Assembly: GCA_030737835.1 (NCBI GenBank)
Contig: JAUJYN010000017.1
Coordinates: 2,294,001-2,358,000, forward strand
Origin: Acorus gramineus
Taxonomy: Eukaryota; Streptophyta; Magnoliopsida; Acorales; Acoraceae
DNA: 64,000 nt
Reading direction: 5' to 3'
Shown here: piece by piece, positions 12,040-25,230 of the stretch
Numbering within the stretch: the stretch's first letter is position 1
How the letters are laid out: each line of letters starts with the position of its first letter
Program-made: the position numbers and the translations under genes
Notes under the pieces: model-generated
The model's input: the letters and a program-made list of their open reading frames with translations, nothing else
Database searches by the model: none
What the model was told of the DNA's origin: nothing

Positions 12040-12790
12040 ACTCGCACTTGATCTTCATCTATCTGATGCTTCCATGGTATCCCTTGCCTGGGAAAAGAAA
12101 CCTCGGGAGGGCATCATGACATCCCGATATAGGATACCCCGACAACCAAACAAGGAACACGAAGTACCCTAGCCCGGGTTTCAACGCCGACCTCACAAGG
12201 CCCCTTAATCCAGAAAGGAACACTGGAAGAAGACATCATTTAAAAGAATACACTAACTCCTCCGGATCATCTACCTCTAGATGATCACCCAACGATGTCA
12301 TTCAACATCCTTTGCAAGACCGACCCAACATCATTGGGAACGGTCCAACAGAAATTGGGTTACGAGCGACCCGCCTTCGCCTCATCCACACCCTCACTCC
12401 CGAAAGGAGACATTTTGGGACTTTGGGAGAGACTTAGACTGCTCTCTACCCCTGGTCCACCGGTAGCCTCTCCCCGCTCCGTAGCTCGCCTGGTCCTCTG
12501 ACCGGGAGCCTGTCTAACGCCGGGGCTGTACTACGCGGATCCAACGAAGGGGAGAGCGATTCCACGCTCGCGGCACCATTCCATAATCTCTTACCGGGTA
12601 GCCCCTACCTAGCATACTCCCAAATTCAGTACCCCTCCGACTGCATCGGCGGTACCTACTGATGGGAACTCACTGCCAGGACGGCTATAACCCGGCTTCC
12701 TTAACCCAAACAACCGCTCTTGACACTCACTCATCCAGATACCCCACACACTTGCATAATAACCACCAATTACACACACACTATCCTTAT
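12040..12790 (-). repeat. LTR-derived segment inside the gypsy internal region
   Basis: The block carries motifs that otherwise occur in the middle of the LTRs: CGACAACCAAACAAGGAACA, the CCCGGGT-type stretch, a CACCCTCACTCC block, GGTCCACCGGTAGCCTCTCC and GGATCCAACGAAGG. It has the same orientation as the flanking LTRs but is more diverged from them than they are from each other. It replaces the part of pol that should lie between gag and RT, which points to recombination with a related element. Confidence 0.6.
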
Positions 12791-12791
12791 A

Positions 12792-14113
12792 CTAGAAAGC
12801 TGGGAACACAAGATGATACCTCGAACCATGACACCCGAAGGCTGCGCCTCCTCGGCCGTAAGCGCTGCAACTCTGCCTTGAACCAACCGCGGCTGAGGAA
12901 CAGGAGCACGCCTCGCCGGCTGCACTGGCTGCTGCTGCGCTGAGCTGCTGCTGCTGCAAGAACGGCGGCTGCTGAGGTGGCACTCGGGGTCGGTCAGCAT
13001 CTGGGCAATTGTATCTGATATGCCCGATGCGCTGACAATGAAAACAGCGCCGCTTCTCCGGCTGCCAGGACTGGATGGGCACTGCTGCAATGGGTGCCGG
13101 ATCCCATACTGGCACCGCATCTGCTGGAGGAGAGGCAGCCGCTGACTGCTCGAAGCGGGGCCTCTTCCTCTTGCGCTGCCCCTGGTCCCGACTCCCGGAA
13201 GGACCCTGATCTGAAGAAGGGGTCGGAGCCCGCACTTGAATCCCGAGGTCTCTCTCGACGGTCTTCGCCCGAGACACTACGTCGGAGTACCTCGTGAAAG
13301 CGTGGGCAGTGACATGCACCCGGATAGCGCTGCTGAGACCCAGCTCGAATCGCCGGCACCTCGTGACCTCATCCGTCACCAAGGCTGGAGCAAATCTGGA
13401 AAGGCTCGTGAAGCGCGTAGAGTAGTCAGCGACGGACATAGTGCCCTGAGTCAGCTGCTCAAACTCCCGCTCCACTAGCTGCGCGCCGAGAACGGAAGTA
13501 CTCATCCAGAAAATGCCTCCGGAAACCCGCCCAAGAAAGCTGCTCCACTCCCTCTGGAATGTCCACCACTCGGGTAGCCCACCAGTCGGCGGCGTCACCC
13601 TTCAGCATAAAGGTGGCCAAGGCGACTCGCTGGCGATCGGTGCAAAGCATGGCCGCGAAAATCGTCCACCTCCCTCAACCAACGCTCTGGCGCAAGAGGA
13701 TCTGCCGACTGCCCATGAAACTCGGGAGGATGGAGCTTCAGAAAGGCGTTGAGGCCGCTCTGCTGCACCCGCGCTGCCGCCTCTAGCTCCTCCTCCCTTT
13801 CCAGGGGATCCTCAACTCCACTGCCGGAACTGCCACAGGAACTGGGGGTACATCGGGTACCACAGGCGGATCTCACCAAGGGGACCGGCGGAACTGCCTC
13901 GCGGGTCGCCCTCAGCTCCTGAATCTCCCTAGCCTGCTCTGCAATCATCCGCGTCTGTGTCTCCACCAAATCAGCCAACCGAGCGAAAGCACGCTCCCAA
14001 GCAGGTGGCTCCTGCGTCAAGGGCTCTCCGGTAGCATCCTCGTCTCTGGTAGGTCCGGAAACCTCCAAAGACCGAGAGGGACCTCGTCCGCGCCGTCCTC
14101 TGCGAGGAGGCAT
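12792..14113 (-). pseudogene. Gypsy gag with two frameshifts
   Basis: The start at 14113 gives an Arg/Gly-rich N-terminus (MPPRRGRRGRGP), as in chromovirus gag proteins, followed by a Glu/Arg-rich helix and the start of the retrotransposon gag domain (FLKLHPPEFHG). Around 13640 the frame shifts to one with LKGDAADWWATRV, and around 13480 to a third with FEQLTQGTMSVADYSTRF. The gag domain continues through RCRRFELGLSSAIR. A Lys/Arg-rich linker and one CCHC knuckle (CFHCQRIGHIRYNC) follow, then a Gln/Pro-rich tail. All parts of gag are present in order but spread over three frames, so this copy cannot make intact gag. The product would normally form the virus-like particle and bind RNA through the knuckle. 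Confidence 0.88.
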
Positions 14114-14214
14114 ATCAGCACCCTAAGAAAACCAGACACTAGGATCAGAATACTCATCTCGAAATCCTAGGACTCATCTCTACGAAAGGAAGACTATTGG
14201 CTCTGACAGGACCA

Positions 14215-14227
14215 GGCTCTGATACCA
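14215..14227 (-). other. Gypsy primer-binding site (tRNA-Met type)
   Basis: On the - strand this reads TGGTATCAGAGCC, five bases after the 5' LTR terminus. It matches the 3' end of initiator tRNA-Met and fixes the element's orientation. Confidence 0.85.
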
Positions 14228-14232
14228 ACTTT

Positions 14233-17200
14233 TGTCACGCCCCAGGGCGGCCAACCCCGGGACGCGGCAAATGTATATATATCATATCAGAAACCTACAC
14301 AGGAGGTCAAATGCATATACTCTAAACCACAAATAAAATGACAACACATATCAAATAGGGCTGACATAATATATATACAATATAGCGGAAGCAAAAGACT
14401 GAATCTGTGAATAAACATTCTACAGACTCGATACTCAATCATACGTCCTGTGAGAGCCAATATACACAAATACAACTGAACATATACAACACGTGCCAAG
14501 CACGGAAATCAATACATACAGCCAAGGAAAGGGATGCTGACAGCCTCTGGTACTCGCGGACGTAGCGCTGCTCCGCTACTGAAGAAATCCCTCGGAAAGC
14601 TCCAACTGCTGCTCCGGCTCCAGCTCAGGCTCAGTGACCACTGGGGAAAAACATGTGCGAGGGGTGAGCCACACGCTCAGTGAACAGCACAACCCACGCA
14701 ACACAGACAATATTTACCACAATATTCCATTATTTTAATCCAGCCATCAATACATAACAACATAATCCAGTGGTTCGTACTTCGCCGAACCACCACACCC
14801 TCACCCTCACCCATCCATGGGTGACATAGGATTTTGGGACTGATAATCATCTATTCACAAATCCAGTAGGTCGCTCATCGCCAACCCACTACACCCTCAC
14901 CCTCACCCTCCCATGGGTGACATAGGATTTTGGGACTGACTAGGCTGTTGGTCACCCTTGGTCCACCGATAGTCTCTCCCTCCACTCCGTAGGCCGCCTG
15001 GTCTACTCCCATATTCAGCACAGTCCGTCACCAAATCAGGAGGTGCCTACTAATGGGAGCCCTCTGTCAGGAAGGCCCTGTCTAACGCTGGGGGTAGCCT
15101 CCACCGGATCCAACGCAGGGAACAGAACAGCCTATCCATACGCATATGATCCACTCGGATCCGCCGACTACACGCCTCAACAATTCTAATGTCATGAACT
15201 CTTCAGAGTTCCTCCAGCGCGCATAACCAAGATGCGGGGAAACAAGTACAATCAAAAGCAGTGTTGGAATATCACTGGGGGAAAGAAACTCGGGAGGGCG
15301 GCGTGAGTTCCCGATACAGGGTACCCCGACAACCAAACAAGGAACACGGAGTACCCTAACACGGGTCTCACCGCTGTCCTCGCAAGGTCCCTCCCCTATA
15401 ATATTCACTACTCATGCTAATAATCATACCAAACATACAACTCTACCGTTCTGAATTCCTCAGAACCCACCAGGGCGCATAACTACGATGCGGGGAACAT
15501 GCATAAGGTTATAACAGGGTGAATATCTTGGGGGAAAGAAACTCGGGAGGGCAGCGTGAGTTCCCGTTATAGGACACCTCGACAACCAAACAAGGAACAC
15601 GGTGTACCCTAACCCGGGTCTCACCGCTGTCCTCGCAAGGCCCCTCCCCTAAATAATCACTATAACATGCAATTCAACAGATACTAGTATTTAATTTAAT
15701 AAATAAAACTAGTAGGACACATGCATAGGCCGGGTTTCCTAGCATGTAAACAGGGGACATGCTGCATGGCTCATATGCATATCCTAAGGGGCAAGTCCCT
15801 AACATGCAAAGACTAGGGAAGCATGCATTCTACACATAAATCATACAAGCATGGATTACATATTACTGTTAGGTAATATTTATCCATGTCGCCCCAGGAG
15901 AGGTCGGTATACGCCCCAAGTGCGTACAACGCCTCTCTACTGGGTTGGATTGTCCCACTCACCCGAATTGGGGTCGTCGCGCGACCGTCTGTCGAGATCT
16001 GCAAGACAGGTATTATTTGGTAAGTATTAATCCACAATTATCATTAAATACATAAATAAACACCCCAAAACCCACAACAAGCATCCAACACCTCCCCAAC
16101 AACTACCCGCGGCCTCGGCAACCACCCGCACGGCCCCCGGCAACCACCCGCACGGCCGGCCACCGCCCGGACGCGCCGCCACGGGCCCCGCACGCCTCGC
16201 GCCGGTCTGCGAGCACCCCGCGCGCCCCCGCACGCAGTGCCCCGCCTCGCGCGCACCTCGCACACCTTGCCGCACCTCGCGCGCACCTCGCACGCACCTC
16301 GCGCACTGCCCCGCGCCCCGGCACCTCGGCCAGCACCTCCGCGCCTCGCGCACGCCTCCGCGCGCGCCTGCTCCACGCGCGCCACCTCGCGCAGCACCAC
16401 CCGCGCGACCTGCTCCACGCGCGCCACCTCGCGCAGCAGCCTCTGCTCGCCCAGCACCAGCTTCTGCTCGCCCAGCACGACCAGCACCCTGCACCAGGCC
16501 CGCGCGCCTTCGCGCGCACGCCGCGCGTACGCGCGCCCGCGCACGCACGCGCCCGCCCGCGCGCACCCGACCTGGCGCCGCCTGGGCTGCTGCTGCTGCT
16601 GCTGACTGGCCCGGACGACCTGCCACTGCCCGAGCGCCACCACCACCCCTCCCTTGACCACCGACCACCTCCCACCACCTCCGACCACCCTCCGACGACC
16701 CCCACAGCCGCCGACCACCCCCAATCACAAAAACCTCCCCCTAGCATTCATCTAAGCAAGAAAAAAGAGGGAAAGAAGGCTTACCGAGGGGAGGAAGAGG
16801 CGTCCGGTGGATCTCCACGCGCCGAAACCCTTCCCAAAAGCCTTCTCACGCCCCGATCTAGCTCCACCACCAAAATGGGCCAAAACAGAGGAGAGAGAGG
16901 GGAGGTCGGAGAGGCTAGGATCGCCGGAATTCGGATTTGAAGACACCGGAGCGTAGATCGGGACCCGATCTACACTTCCCGTGCTTTGGGTTTTCGATTT
17001 CGAGGGGTGGAGGGGGCTCAAACGGAAGAAAAACGGAGGAGAGGAGAGAGAGAGTCCAAGGTCGGGGATGATGAATAGTGATTTCAAATTTTTAGATTCC
17101 ATTTATGTAATGCGCGACTTAAAAACCCGGATACGCCCCGGAACTGCGAAATTTTTGCAAACGATGCCAGAATTCGATGAAATTTTCGTGGGAGGTCAGA

Positions 17201-17372
17201 AATGGCACCAGGACACCAAATATGCAGTTAGATTTCCAATCGGAGTCCTCTAGCTCAGAAAATAGCTAACAGACTGAAATTAAGCGGTTCCGATCGAAAA
17301 ACCGGTAAAAACCGAAAACTGCCAGAATGCTCTAACGGTTACCAACAGGTTAAAAGTGACACATATATAACA
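14233..17372 (-). repeat. 5' LTR of the nested gypsy element
   Basis: A 3140-bp partner of 8282-11436. It lacks about 30 bp found near 10370 in the other LTR and has extra CTG units near 16590. It retains the same donor (GT at 16784-16783), 36-nt exon (15998-15963), conserved acceptor (14683-14641) and the inverted repeat at 16951-16975, here with one arm mismatch. Confidence 0.92.
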
Positions 17373-18591
17373 GAATGCATGCCACCCTAGACCGTGTATG
17401 TTAGGGACTTGCACCCTTAGGATATGTGTAAGAGCCATGCATCATGTCACCTTGTTATCATGCTAGGAAAGCCTCGACCTATGCATGCGTCCTATTAGTT
17501 TAATTTATTAAATTAAATGCGAGCATATGTCTATTAGTATGCCTTAAGGAATATTAAGGGGGCCTTGCGAGGTCAACATTGAGACCCGGGCTAGGGTACT
17601 CCGTGTTCCTTGTTTGGTTGTCGGGATGTCCTATATCGGGACCTCAGGTTGCCCTCCCAAGGTTTCTTTTCCTCATTATTATCATATATGTTCCCCGCAT
17701 CTTGGTTATGCGCCCTGGAGGAATTCTGAAGAATTTATGACATTAGAGTTGTTGAGATGTGTTGTCGGCGGATCCGAGTGGATCATATGCGTATGGATAG
17801 GCTGTTTTATTCCCTTCGTTGGATCTGTGTAGAGACTGCCCCAGCGTTAGAAAGGCCGTCTCGTGAGAGGGCTCCCATCAGTAGGTACCTCCTGATTTTG
17901 GATTCAGACTATGCTGAATGTGGGAGTGGCCAAGCGGCTACGGAGTGGAGGAGAGACTATCGGTGGAGCAAGGGTGATTAACAGCCTAGTCAGTCCCAAT
18001 ATCCTATGTCACCATATTGAGGGGTGAGGGTGAGGGTGTGGTGGGTCGGCGATGTGGCGACCCACTAGATTTGTGTAGTTCCTACCACTTTGAGGCTTTT
18101 AATAATAAATTGTGGTTAATATGAATTGTGATGCATGGGTTGTGCTATTCACTGAGCGTGTGGCTCACCCCTCGCATATTTATTTTCTACAGTTATCACT
18201 GAGTCGGACCAGAAGGAGGAGCTCCCCGAGAGACTTCATCAGTAGCGGAGCAGCACCACGTCCCGCGAGTGTTAGAGGCCATCAGCATCCTTTCTTTTGA
18301 TTGTATGTATATATTTCCGTGCTTGGGCACCGTTTGTATATTATTTGGATGTATGTGTGTATATATTCTCTCACAGGACATTTGATTATGTATCGAGTCT
18401 GTAGTATGTTTTTGAATTACAGACTCAGTCTTTTAGCTTCCGCTATCTGTGTATATATCATGTCAGCCTTGCTTTCGTCTATGTTGTCATTTTAGTTGTT
18501 ATTTAGAGTATGTTATTGATCTCCAGTTTAGACTGCTGATATCATATATACACTTGCCGCGTCCCGGGGACGGCCATCCTGGGGCGTGACA

Positions 18592-19987
18592 AGCATCCCA
18601 ATTCAACTATATATACATGAAGAAATGCCCAAGTCAAAATATCAAATTCTATAAGAAGCATTATACTGAATTAGAAAATAAAATTACATTCAACCAGCAC
18701 AAAAGATAGAAGCAATTTAGTAATTAATGTACTTGTTCAGTATCATTGATCACTATTTTGATCTCTTGCATTTTCCGTTTTTTCTACAACATCAACATCA
18801 TGAATTATTGTTTTCTCAATAATAATAATAATAATTAATTATTATGGGGTAACTAAACCGAGTCTTTATACCCATCGAGTTTGAAAGTGGTAGTAAGATT
18901 ATTCGAGTTGGGATTCAAAACGGATGAAAATTTATCTAGTTTAACTAGCCAGATCGAGTCGGGTTTAAAACACTAGTTTGTCGTACATTTTTTATGAAAC
19001 CATTTAAAGGAAAGCTGGATAGGCCAACCAAACTTGAAAGTTAGTGGATCTCTATATATGTCCCATTTCTCACATAAACCACAAATCGTGTGCGTTTTTG
19101 GATCCGCATTTACGCAGACTGTACATTTGATGATAAAAAAGCTAAATGTCGATCAAAACACACACATCTAGTGGCTTTCTCAGTTTAAAAAAAAGTTTGA
19201 AAAAACCATGAAAACTACGTTGTAAAAGTTGTGTTTAAAGCATAGGATTATATAATCATCACTTTATAATCTCACATTCAAATGGAGCCCAAATCTTATT
19301 TCAAGGCAAGACACGAATCACCTAACGCAACCGGCTCCACAAATTAACTTTTCGGGGCCATGGAAGGTCCACTATGGAGTCTTAGAAATCAGATTTAGGT
19401 GATGATTAAGAATAAAGTAACAACATTTTCTTATCATGCAAAATATCTCATAATCTTTTGTTTTTTAGGGGTGAGAGAAAGGTGAGTGACTCCAACTTGT
19501 GAACATTGTTGGAAATTATGAAATGTTTGCAAATGAAGCAACAAATTAAATCCAACGACTGAGAAAATATAATTTTAGTAGTTAGGAAGATTAGTTGGAA
19601 GGTTCATGTCACAACCATTTCCTATATTCCTCAACAACCATAGAAAAGGTGGGTCGATTGTGTGCTTGGCAAATATGTAGCATGACAAATGTATTAACTA
19701 CATCGATCTACCTTTGCATACAATCTGTCATGGTCAATCTACACACATGCTTCCTGGGTATTTTATTCAATGCCCGGTTTCTAATCTTAATTAAGCAAAC
19801 AATAATTTATATATCAAATTTACAATCCAAAATTCACCATTAATTCATTGGTGGTCGTACTATTTTGATGTATCTCAATGTGAAAACAAGAAAGCACCAT
19901 TTAGGAGCTATGCGAGGGACTGGATTAGGTCCAATGCATTCCTGACCATTGGATAATATCATCTCGAGATAAAAATTATGACTATGA
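18592..19987. other. AT-rich intergenic stretch, no gene seen
   Basis: No coding sequence or element border could be supported. There is a short TAA/ATA microsatellite near 18815-18845 and only short chance open frames. Confidence 0.5.
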
Positions 19988-20845
19988 CAGAGGCAAGGCC
20001 ACAGGTTGGCTGCATCAGGCTACAGATTTTGTTAAAAAAATCCCAGACAGCAGCCCAGCCCAGTTTTATTATAAAGCCCTCAACATAGCCCAGCCCATAT
20101 TTTGTTAAAAAGAACCCCGAAACACTAATTAGGCCAACCCAAAGTTTCTTTTAGAAAATCTTCAAAATATACTTGCTATATAAAGTTATAAACCTCAATT
20201 TACCCTAATTGAACATCTCTTTTTTTCTTTACATCTTTGCAGCCGATGAAGAATTCACCATCCCCTTCACACCAACCAACAGTATGTATAATATTAAACC
20301 TTTAATTTATTTTTGCATGCATAATTTCATATAATGATATTGGTATATATAACATAGAACACTCAGATACTTCTTAATGAGTTGTTATTTTGATGGCTCA
20401 TTGAATATGGGCCATACGGCTAGAAAATATGATCTTAGATGATAGATATAGCTCATTGAAGAATTTAGATCTATTTAGATATTTTGACATTATTTATTGA
20501 TGGGGTTTGAGTTCTGACTTATAATTGGTGTCTAATAAGAAAGCTAAAAGTATCAAACTTTTAAAACTGCTCTTGTGATTGTTTTTTGTTTTTTTATTTA
20601 ACATTTGAGTTTTTTTTTCTTGGAACCTTTATAATTTTAGATGGATTTTGAGTGGTGGATTCTATTTCATTAAAAGAAAAGAAGAAATTAAGGGAGAGAT
20701 TGTTTTACTTAATCTTTTGATGAACTTATTTTATTTCAAGTGCATCATTTAACTATAAAAAAATTAATATTTTTTATTAAGCATAAATAGATTTATGAAA
20801 TATTAATCCAGGCCACCTAAAAAAAATGTCATGGATCCGCCCCTA
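19988..20845. mobile_element. Possible hAT-type relic
   Basis: The left end (CAGAGGC) and the right end (GCCCCTA, inverse TAGGGGC) form short imperfect inverted termini. The 8-bp flanks GACTATGA and AACTAGGA agree at 6 of 8 positions, as expected for an old hAT insertion. The interior is AT-rich with no recognisable transposase. Confidence 0.35.
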
Positions 20846-22797
20846 AACTAGGATATTCTAATCAGATTTGAAAATTAAAATAGGATTTAATTAGATTCTT
20901 ATCCCTTTTCTTTTTTAGGATGTTTCTTAATTTATTTATTTTAAGATTATATGATTGAATGGCCATGAATGTATATGTTGGACAATCAAATTATCCGGTC
21001 TCGTTATACAAAAGTAAACCTAATTATAGTTTCATTTTTTGAGACCGAAGATGTATTACAAATCTATGTACTCTGTTGTTGGGGGTAGAGTAACAATGTT
21101 AAAAATGGGTCGGTAATGGTTAGAACACTATCTCTTTTTTTATATCAATCATAAGCAATGTGATGCTTAATTGGTTGGTTTCAATTTATTTAATTGAAAA
21201 AAATCCACCCAGTTGAGATCGATTTAATTTGTATTATCTTAATTTTTAATCATCATTGTACTATATTCGTTTTTTTTTTTTAATTTTTCCATCAAACATT
21301 GATTGCTTAAAAATCATGAGGAACACAGACATTCTCTGTAGTACTATCTATCTATATATATATACACACACGGTATCCTACCTTGCTGAGGTACGCGATA
21401 GGCAAAACTATAAATGGCATAATGCAGTATTTGGTTGATAATATATATTTCTTTGGTTAGATATTTGGTTGATAATATTAACTAGAAGTCGATTCATGGG
21501 TCATAACAGAGATTAAAGTACATGCACCTACCAAAGCAAACAAAGACACCTAGCTAGCCAAAAAAAAAAGCAATAAAAGAAACATGTTCTAAAGATTCTT
21601 CATCATCTGTTGCAGAATAAAGTGTTTTTGAGTTGGCAAATGCAGGATGTGCAGCTGGCATGTACAAGTAGTATTCATAACATAATTAGATACTCCAGGC
21701 TTTCAAAGAATCTGTAATCTTTAATAGCTCTCTCCATATCTAAAAGTTGGTTTTCTAACTAATGTAGGGGACCATATACATATAGTGGGCATAATCTAAT
21801 CTATAAACTTGCATGTCTTTGCAAGGGACCAACAAAAAATTATTAACAGTTAAGATTTCTAACTAATTCATGCCCCCACCCCACCCATCTATGAAAGGGA
21901 CCTACCAAAGCGAAGTCACCTTTTTTTTCCCCTACAAAGCAAACCTTTCTAGCTTTTCTCTTTAAAAAATAAAAATAAAAACATGATAATTATATACGAA
22001 GCAAAGTAAATATAAGATACTGACAGTCACGTACTGTGGTGGCCCTCTTTTATTTATTTTTATTTTTTTTTCCAAATGATGATATTGACTTACAGAAATG
22101 CATGAGGTCAATAAAAGACGTACAGGATGCATGCATGCGTACGTATACTGCAGTATCATATGTGGACAGAACTCACACGTGAATTATTGGAATATTGTGA
22201 ATCAAATTTGGCTGGCCATTCGTCCACGGGCATTTGTCATTTTCTACGCATAATTTGAGGAGAATAACTATAGTTACCCTGTATCACAAGGAAAGCATTA
22301 TTTAGGCTTGTAACTTATGTATCCTACCAATTTTATAATGTAATATATATATTGAATATATGGATTTTTGTTTTCTGTGTAAAGATATTATACTATTTTC
22401 TATAATTAAAAAAAAAAAAAACATGCACATATAATACGACTGCAAATAACACCGCAATTAAATAACATTGTTCTTGTCATAAAGTTCTACAGATTCATGA
22501 GATTATTGATTGGGATTAAAGTTTTGCCATGCAGCTTTTCTTCTGGTAATTCACATTTAATTTTTTAAAATTGTCATTAATTTCATAATATGCAAAAAAT
22601 TTTGCCAATAGAAATGGATGTGATATTTTTCTAATGCATAGAAATTCTCCCAATATGATATTATCTAAACATGAACACGCTTATTATAGCACTGTAGATA
22701 CAAAATTTTAATTATCTATTTCCACACAACTAAATCATTCCTTCGTGATATTTTTGTAATTTAAGGTGATTTGTTATTTACTAATGTACAAAAGGTA
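20846..22797. other. AT-rich intergenic stretch, no gene seen
   Basis: Only short chance open frames and several homopolymer runs are visible. I recognise no RNA gene or element border here. Confidence 0.5.
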
Positions 22798-23280
22798 CAC
22801 TACAAGAGAAGTACATTACGGTGACGGTTTATAACCATCATCATAAGCTAAAAACCACTGCTAATCCATTTGATGACGTTTATATATACGCTCTTATATG
22901 TGGTGTCATATTATGTATATAGTGACATTTTAACATATGTATAATGACGGCTAAAAACCGTCATTATACACATCTTATAGTGATGGTTTTAACCATCGCA
23001 TTAAGTGTATTTAAGTTTAAAAAACTAAAGGATACGGCAACGGTTGAGAACCGTACCATATCAAGAATAACAATAGCGATAGTTTTAAACGTCACTAAAT
23101 ATTGAAGTCAATTAAGATTATACCTAAAATATGAATTACATTTGATTCCTAAAATAGATATTTGCTCAAACAAAATATAAAATTCAAAATAGCATTTGAT
23201 AAAATCCAAAATGTCATATAAAAGATAATATTTGAATAATATTCAAAATTACAAAAATTAAAATCGATAACAAAAATCAT

Positions 23281-24974
23281 CTAATGGCCCCCTGATAATC
23301 TAGATAAACTAGATGAACCAGAAGAACCAGGGGCTGACGGTGTAAACTGACAAATAAACTCTCGCATCTGTTATTGCATCTGCTCTCTCATCTGCTCCAC
23401 TTGTTGTTGAACCTGCTCTTGAACCTGCTCTTGAATTCGCTGCTCCATCTATTGTTGCATTTGCTCCATCTGTTGCTGCATCTGTTGGCTTGATGTGCCA
23501 CCAAAACCACCTGCACGACCTCGTCCTCCTCCAAAATATTGAGATGGTGTAAACCCACTTCCCATTTCTCGAACTCTTTCACAGTGTTCCTTTCCAAGTA
23601 CTTCACCAAGAACATCCATGCCATTAACCTCTCCATCGTTCCTTTCTTCCATTCTAATAACACACTCATCAATGGCAGCCTAAAAAAAACAAGTATCAAG
23701 CATATATAAGACTTGTTCTTTATTCCTTAAAGAACTATGGGCAGCTGTGAATACTCTTAGTCACATTAAGTACATAATTAAAAAATAACTAGCAAAAGTT
23801 GTCATTGCTTAGATCAGTGCTTTAGACAACTTAACATGAAACTCATTAAGTTGTTTGTGACTTGGAGAACACTGAGTCCTGACATCTACCAAATTTGAAA
23901 CATTATGATTCCATAGAACAACACTTACAAAGATTTGATGGCAATACTCATTCATAGGTTCTTCATTCTTACGCGCCCGTATTAGTTTCCATAGCTCATG
24001 TCTCGAAGGCACCACTCCTTGGGGATGGTTTTTTTGCTGTAAAAAAACATATATTAAAACTAGCTTTCATCGCATAATATGTGGTGCTTTCTGAAGTGAA
24101 CAATCAACGTAGGAGTAGAAGTGCAAGAAATTATACAAGATCTTTGGCTCTATTGGCAATACTCTTCCGTCCAGTATTATGTGGTGCTTTTGAATGAGAC
24201 TGACTTTGCATATTCTCTTTCGATTTTTTCTACATTTATACACATGTAATGATTAATGGCTCATTTGCAAATCATGGTACATTGAATTACTTTTTCTCAT
24301 ACCTTATACCTATCACTGAAGAAGTAACAAATGAGTGGTTTCCAATCATCAGGACTAACATGTGGAGGGGAATTAGTTAAAGCATCACGTCGGCTCATAC
24401 CGGTGACATAATCTCGGTACAATCAGTGCTTGAAATTCCTCCATCGTTCACCTAACTTGCCAAGTGTCCAATGCAAATCTTTGTCACCTTCTAGATCAAA
24501 TCTAGCCTGTAAAAAACATTTAAACATACTGTATTCACTTCATTCTTTATGGTTAGAAATATAATATCATGTGAAATAAACTTTCAATAATACTACACCT
24601 TCAAATGCTCAATAACCCTAGTCTTAACCTCTCTATCAATGTGCCTCCAATCATCAATGCAAAGAGGTAATAAGCCACTCCTAGCTACAACACCGACGTA
24701 TGAGCTTAGGATCGTGGAGCCATCACCAACCGGTTGTCCATGCTCATTCCACTCTAATGGCACCTTAGGTTTACTGCCACTCCAATACTCCTTCATGACA
24801 GTTTTGCCTCTTCCCTTCTTTTTTGTGTGAGATGAGGGCCCTGAATAATTTTAAATATAAATCAAATAAAATATAACAAATGTGAATATAAGCATATAAC
24901 ACTTTTAAGAGTATATATGATTGATTACCTAAATCCTGAATAGATTGATCAATCTCTCGCGTGTCCATATCCAT
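23281..24974 (-). pseudogene. Transposase_24 (Ptta/En/Spm) accessory gene, three premature stops
   Basis: I could chain six exons with GT-AG borders and consistent phase on the - strand: 24974-24929, 24840-24599, 24506-24303, 24229-24137, 24036-23929 and 23679-23281 (364 codons). The product resembles the plant Ptta/En/Spm accessory transposase: VPLEWNEHGQPVGDGST, then RFDLEGDKDLHWTLGKLGER, VPSRHELWKLIRARKNEEP and VLGKEHCERVREMG, ending in a Gln/Met-rich coiled-coil-like tail (MQQQMEQMQQ). In-frame stops lie at 24423-24425 (TGA), 23449-23451 (TAG) and 23371-23373 (TAA); the natural stop is at 23281. In active elements the related protein helps transposition, probably by binding DNA. With three stops this copy is inactive, though the exon structure is well kept. 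Confidence 0.8.
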
Positions 24975-25230
24975 GGGGAAAAAGATAAGATGATATCTTT
25001 AACTAAAAAAATAAAAAGATTGCATAAAAAATTATTTCAATTGCAAAATATTTCAAATCCATGAGGAAATATAAGATGGCACCCATAATTCAATTGAAAA
25101 AATTCACATTTATGAGTGAATAACACTATATGATGATAAGAATAGAAATTGTTTTCGATACATCAAGTGATAAAGATAAAGTGATGACATTTAATATCAT
25201 AAAAAAAGATAACCACAAATTAATCCATAT

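Larger units (their letters stand above)
8282..17372 (-). mobile_element. Two-LTR Ty3/gypsy element, non-autonomous (TSD GAATG)
   Basis: The element is 9.09 kb with both LTRs, TGTCACGCCCC…ATATAACA on the + strand, flanked by GAATG (8277-8281 and 17373-17377). The sense strand is -, so the 5' LTR is the right one. The PBS lies at 14215-14227, gag at 12792-14113, RT/RNase H and integrase C-terminal remnants at 11440-11985, and a polypurine tract at 11437-11450. The internal region is only 2.8 kb and most of pol is gone. The LTRs look near-identical apart from small indels, so insertion was fairly recent. The gag and C-terminal types suggest a chromovirus of the Tekay/Del kind (inference). Confidence 0.92.
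6513..18591 (+). mobile_element. Giant solo LTR split by a nested element (TSD AGCAT)
   Basis: The LTR occupies 6513-8281 and 17378-18591 (about 2.98 kb) and is interrupted by the element at 8282-17372. It starts TGTTATATATGTGTCAC and ends GGGGCGTGACA. The flanks carry identical AGCAT (6508-6512 and 18592-18596), so the borders are secure and no internal region remains: it is a solo LTR. In sense order I see a TATA-like ATAAATAAAT near 6953, a donor at 7093, a GC-rich block (7440-7990), an acceptor, a 36-nt exon (8112-8147) with donor GTGAGTG, and the conserved acceptor (AG 18191-18192). Confidence 0.9.
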
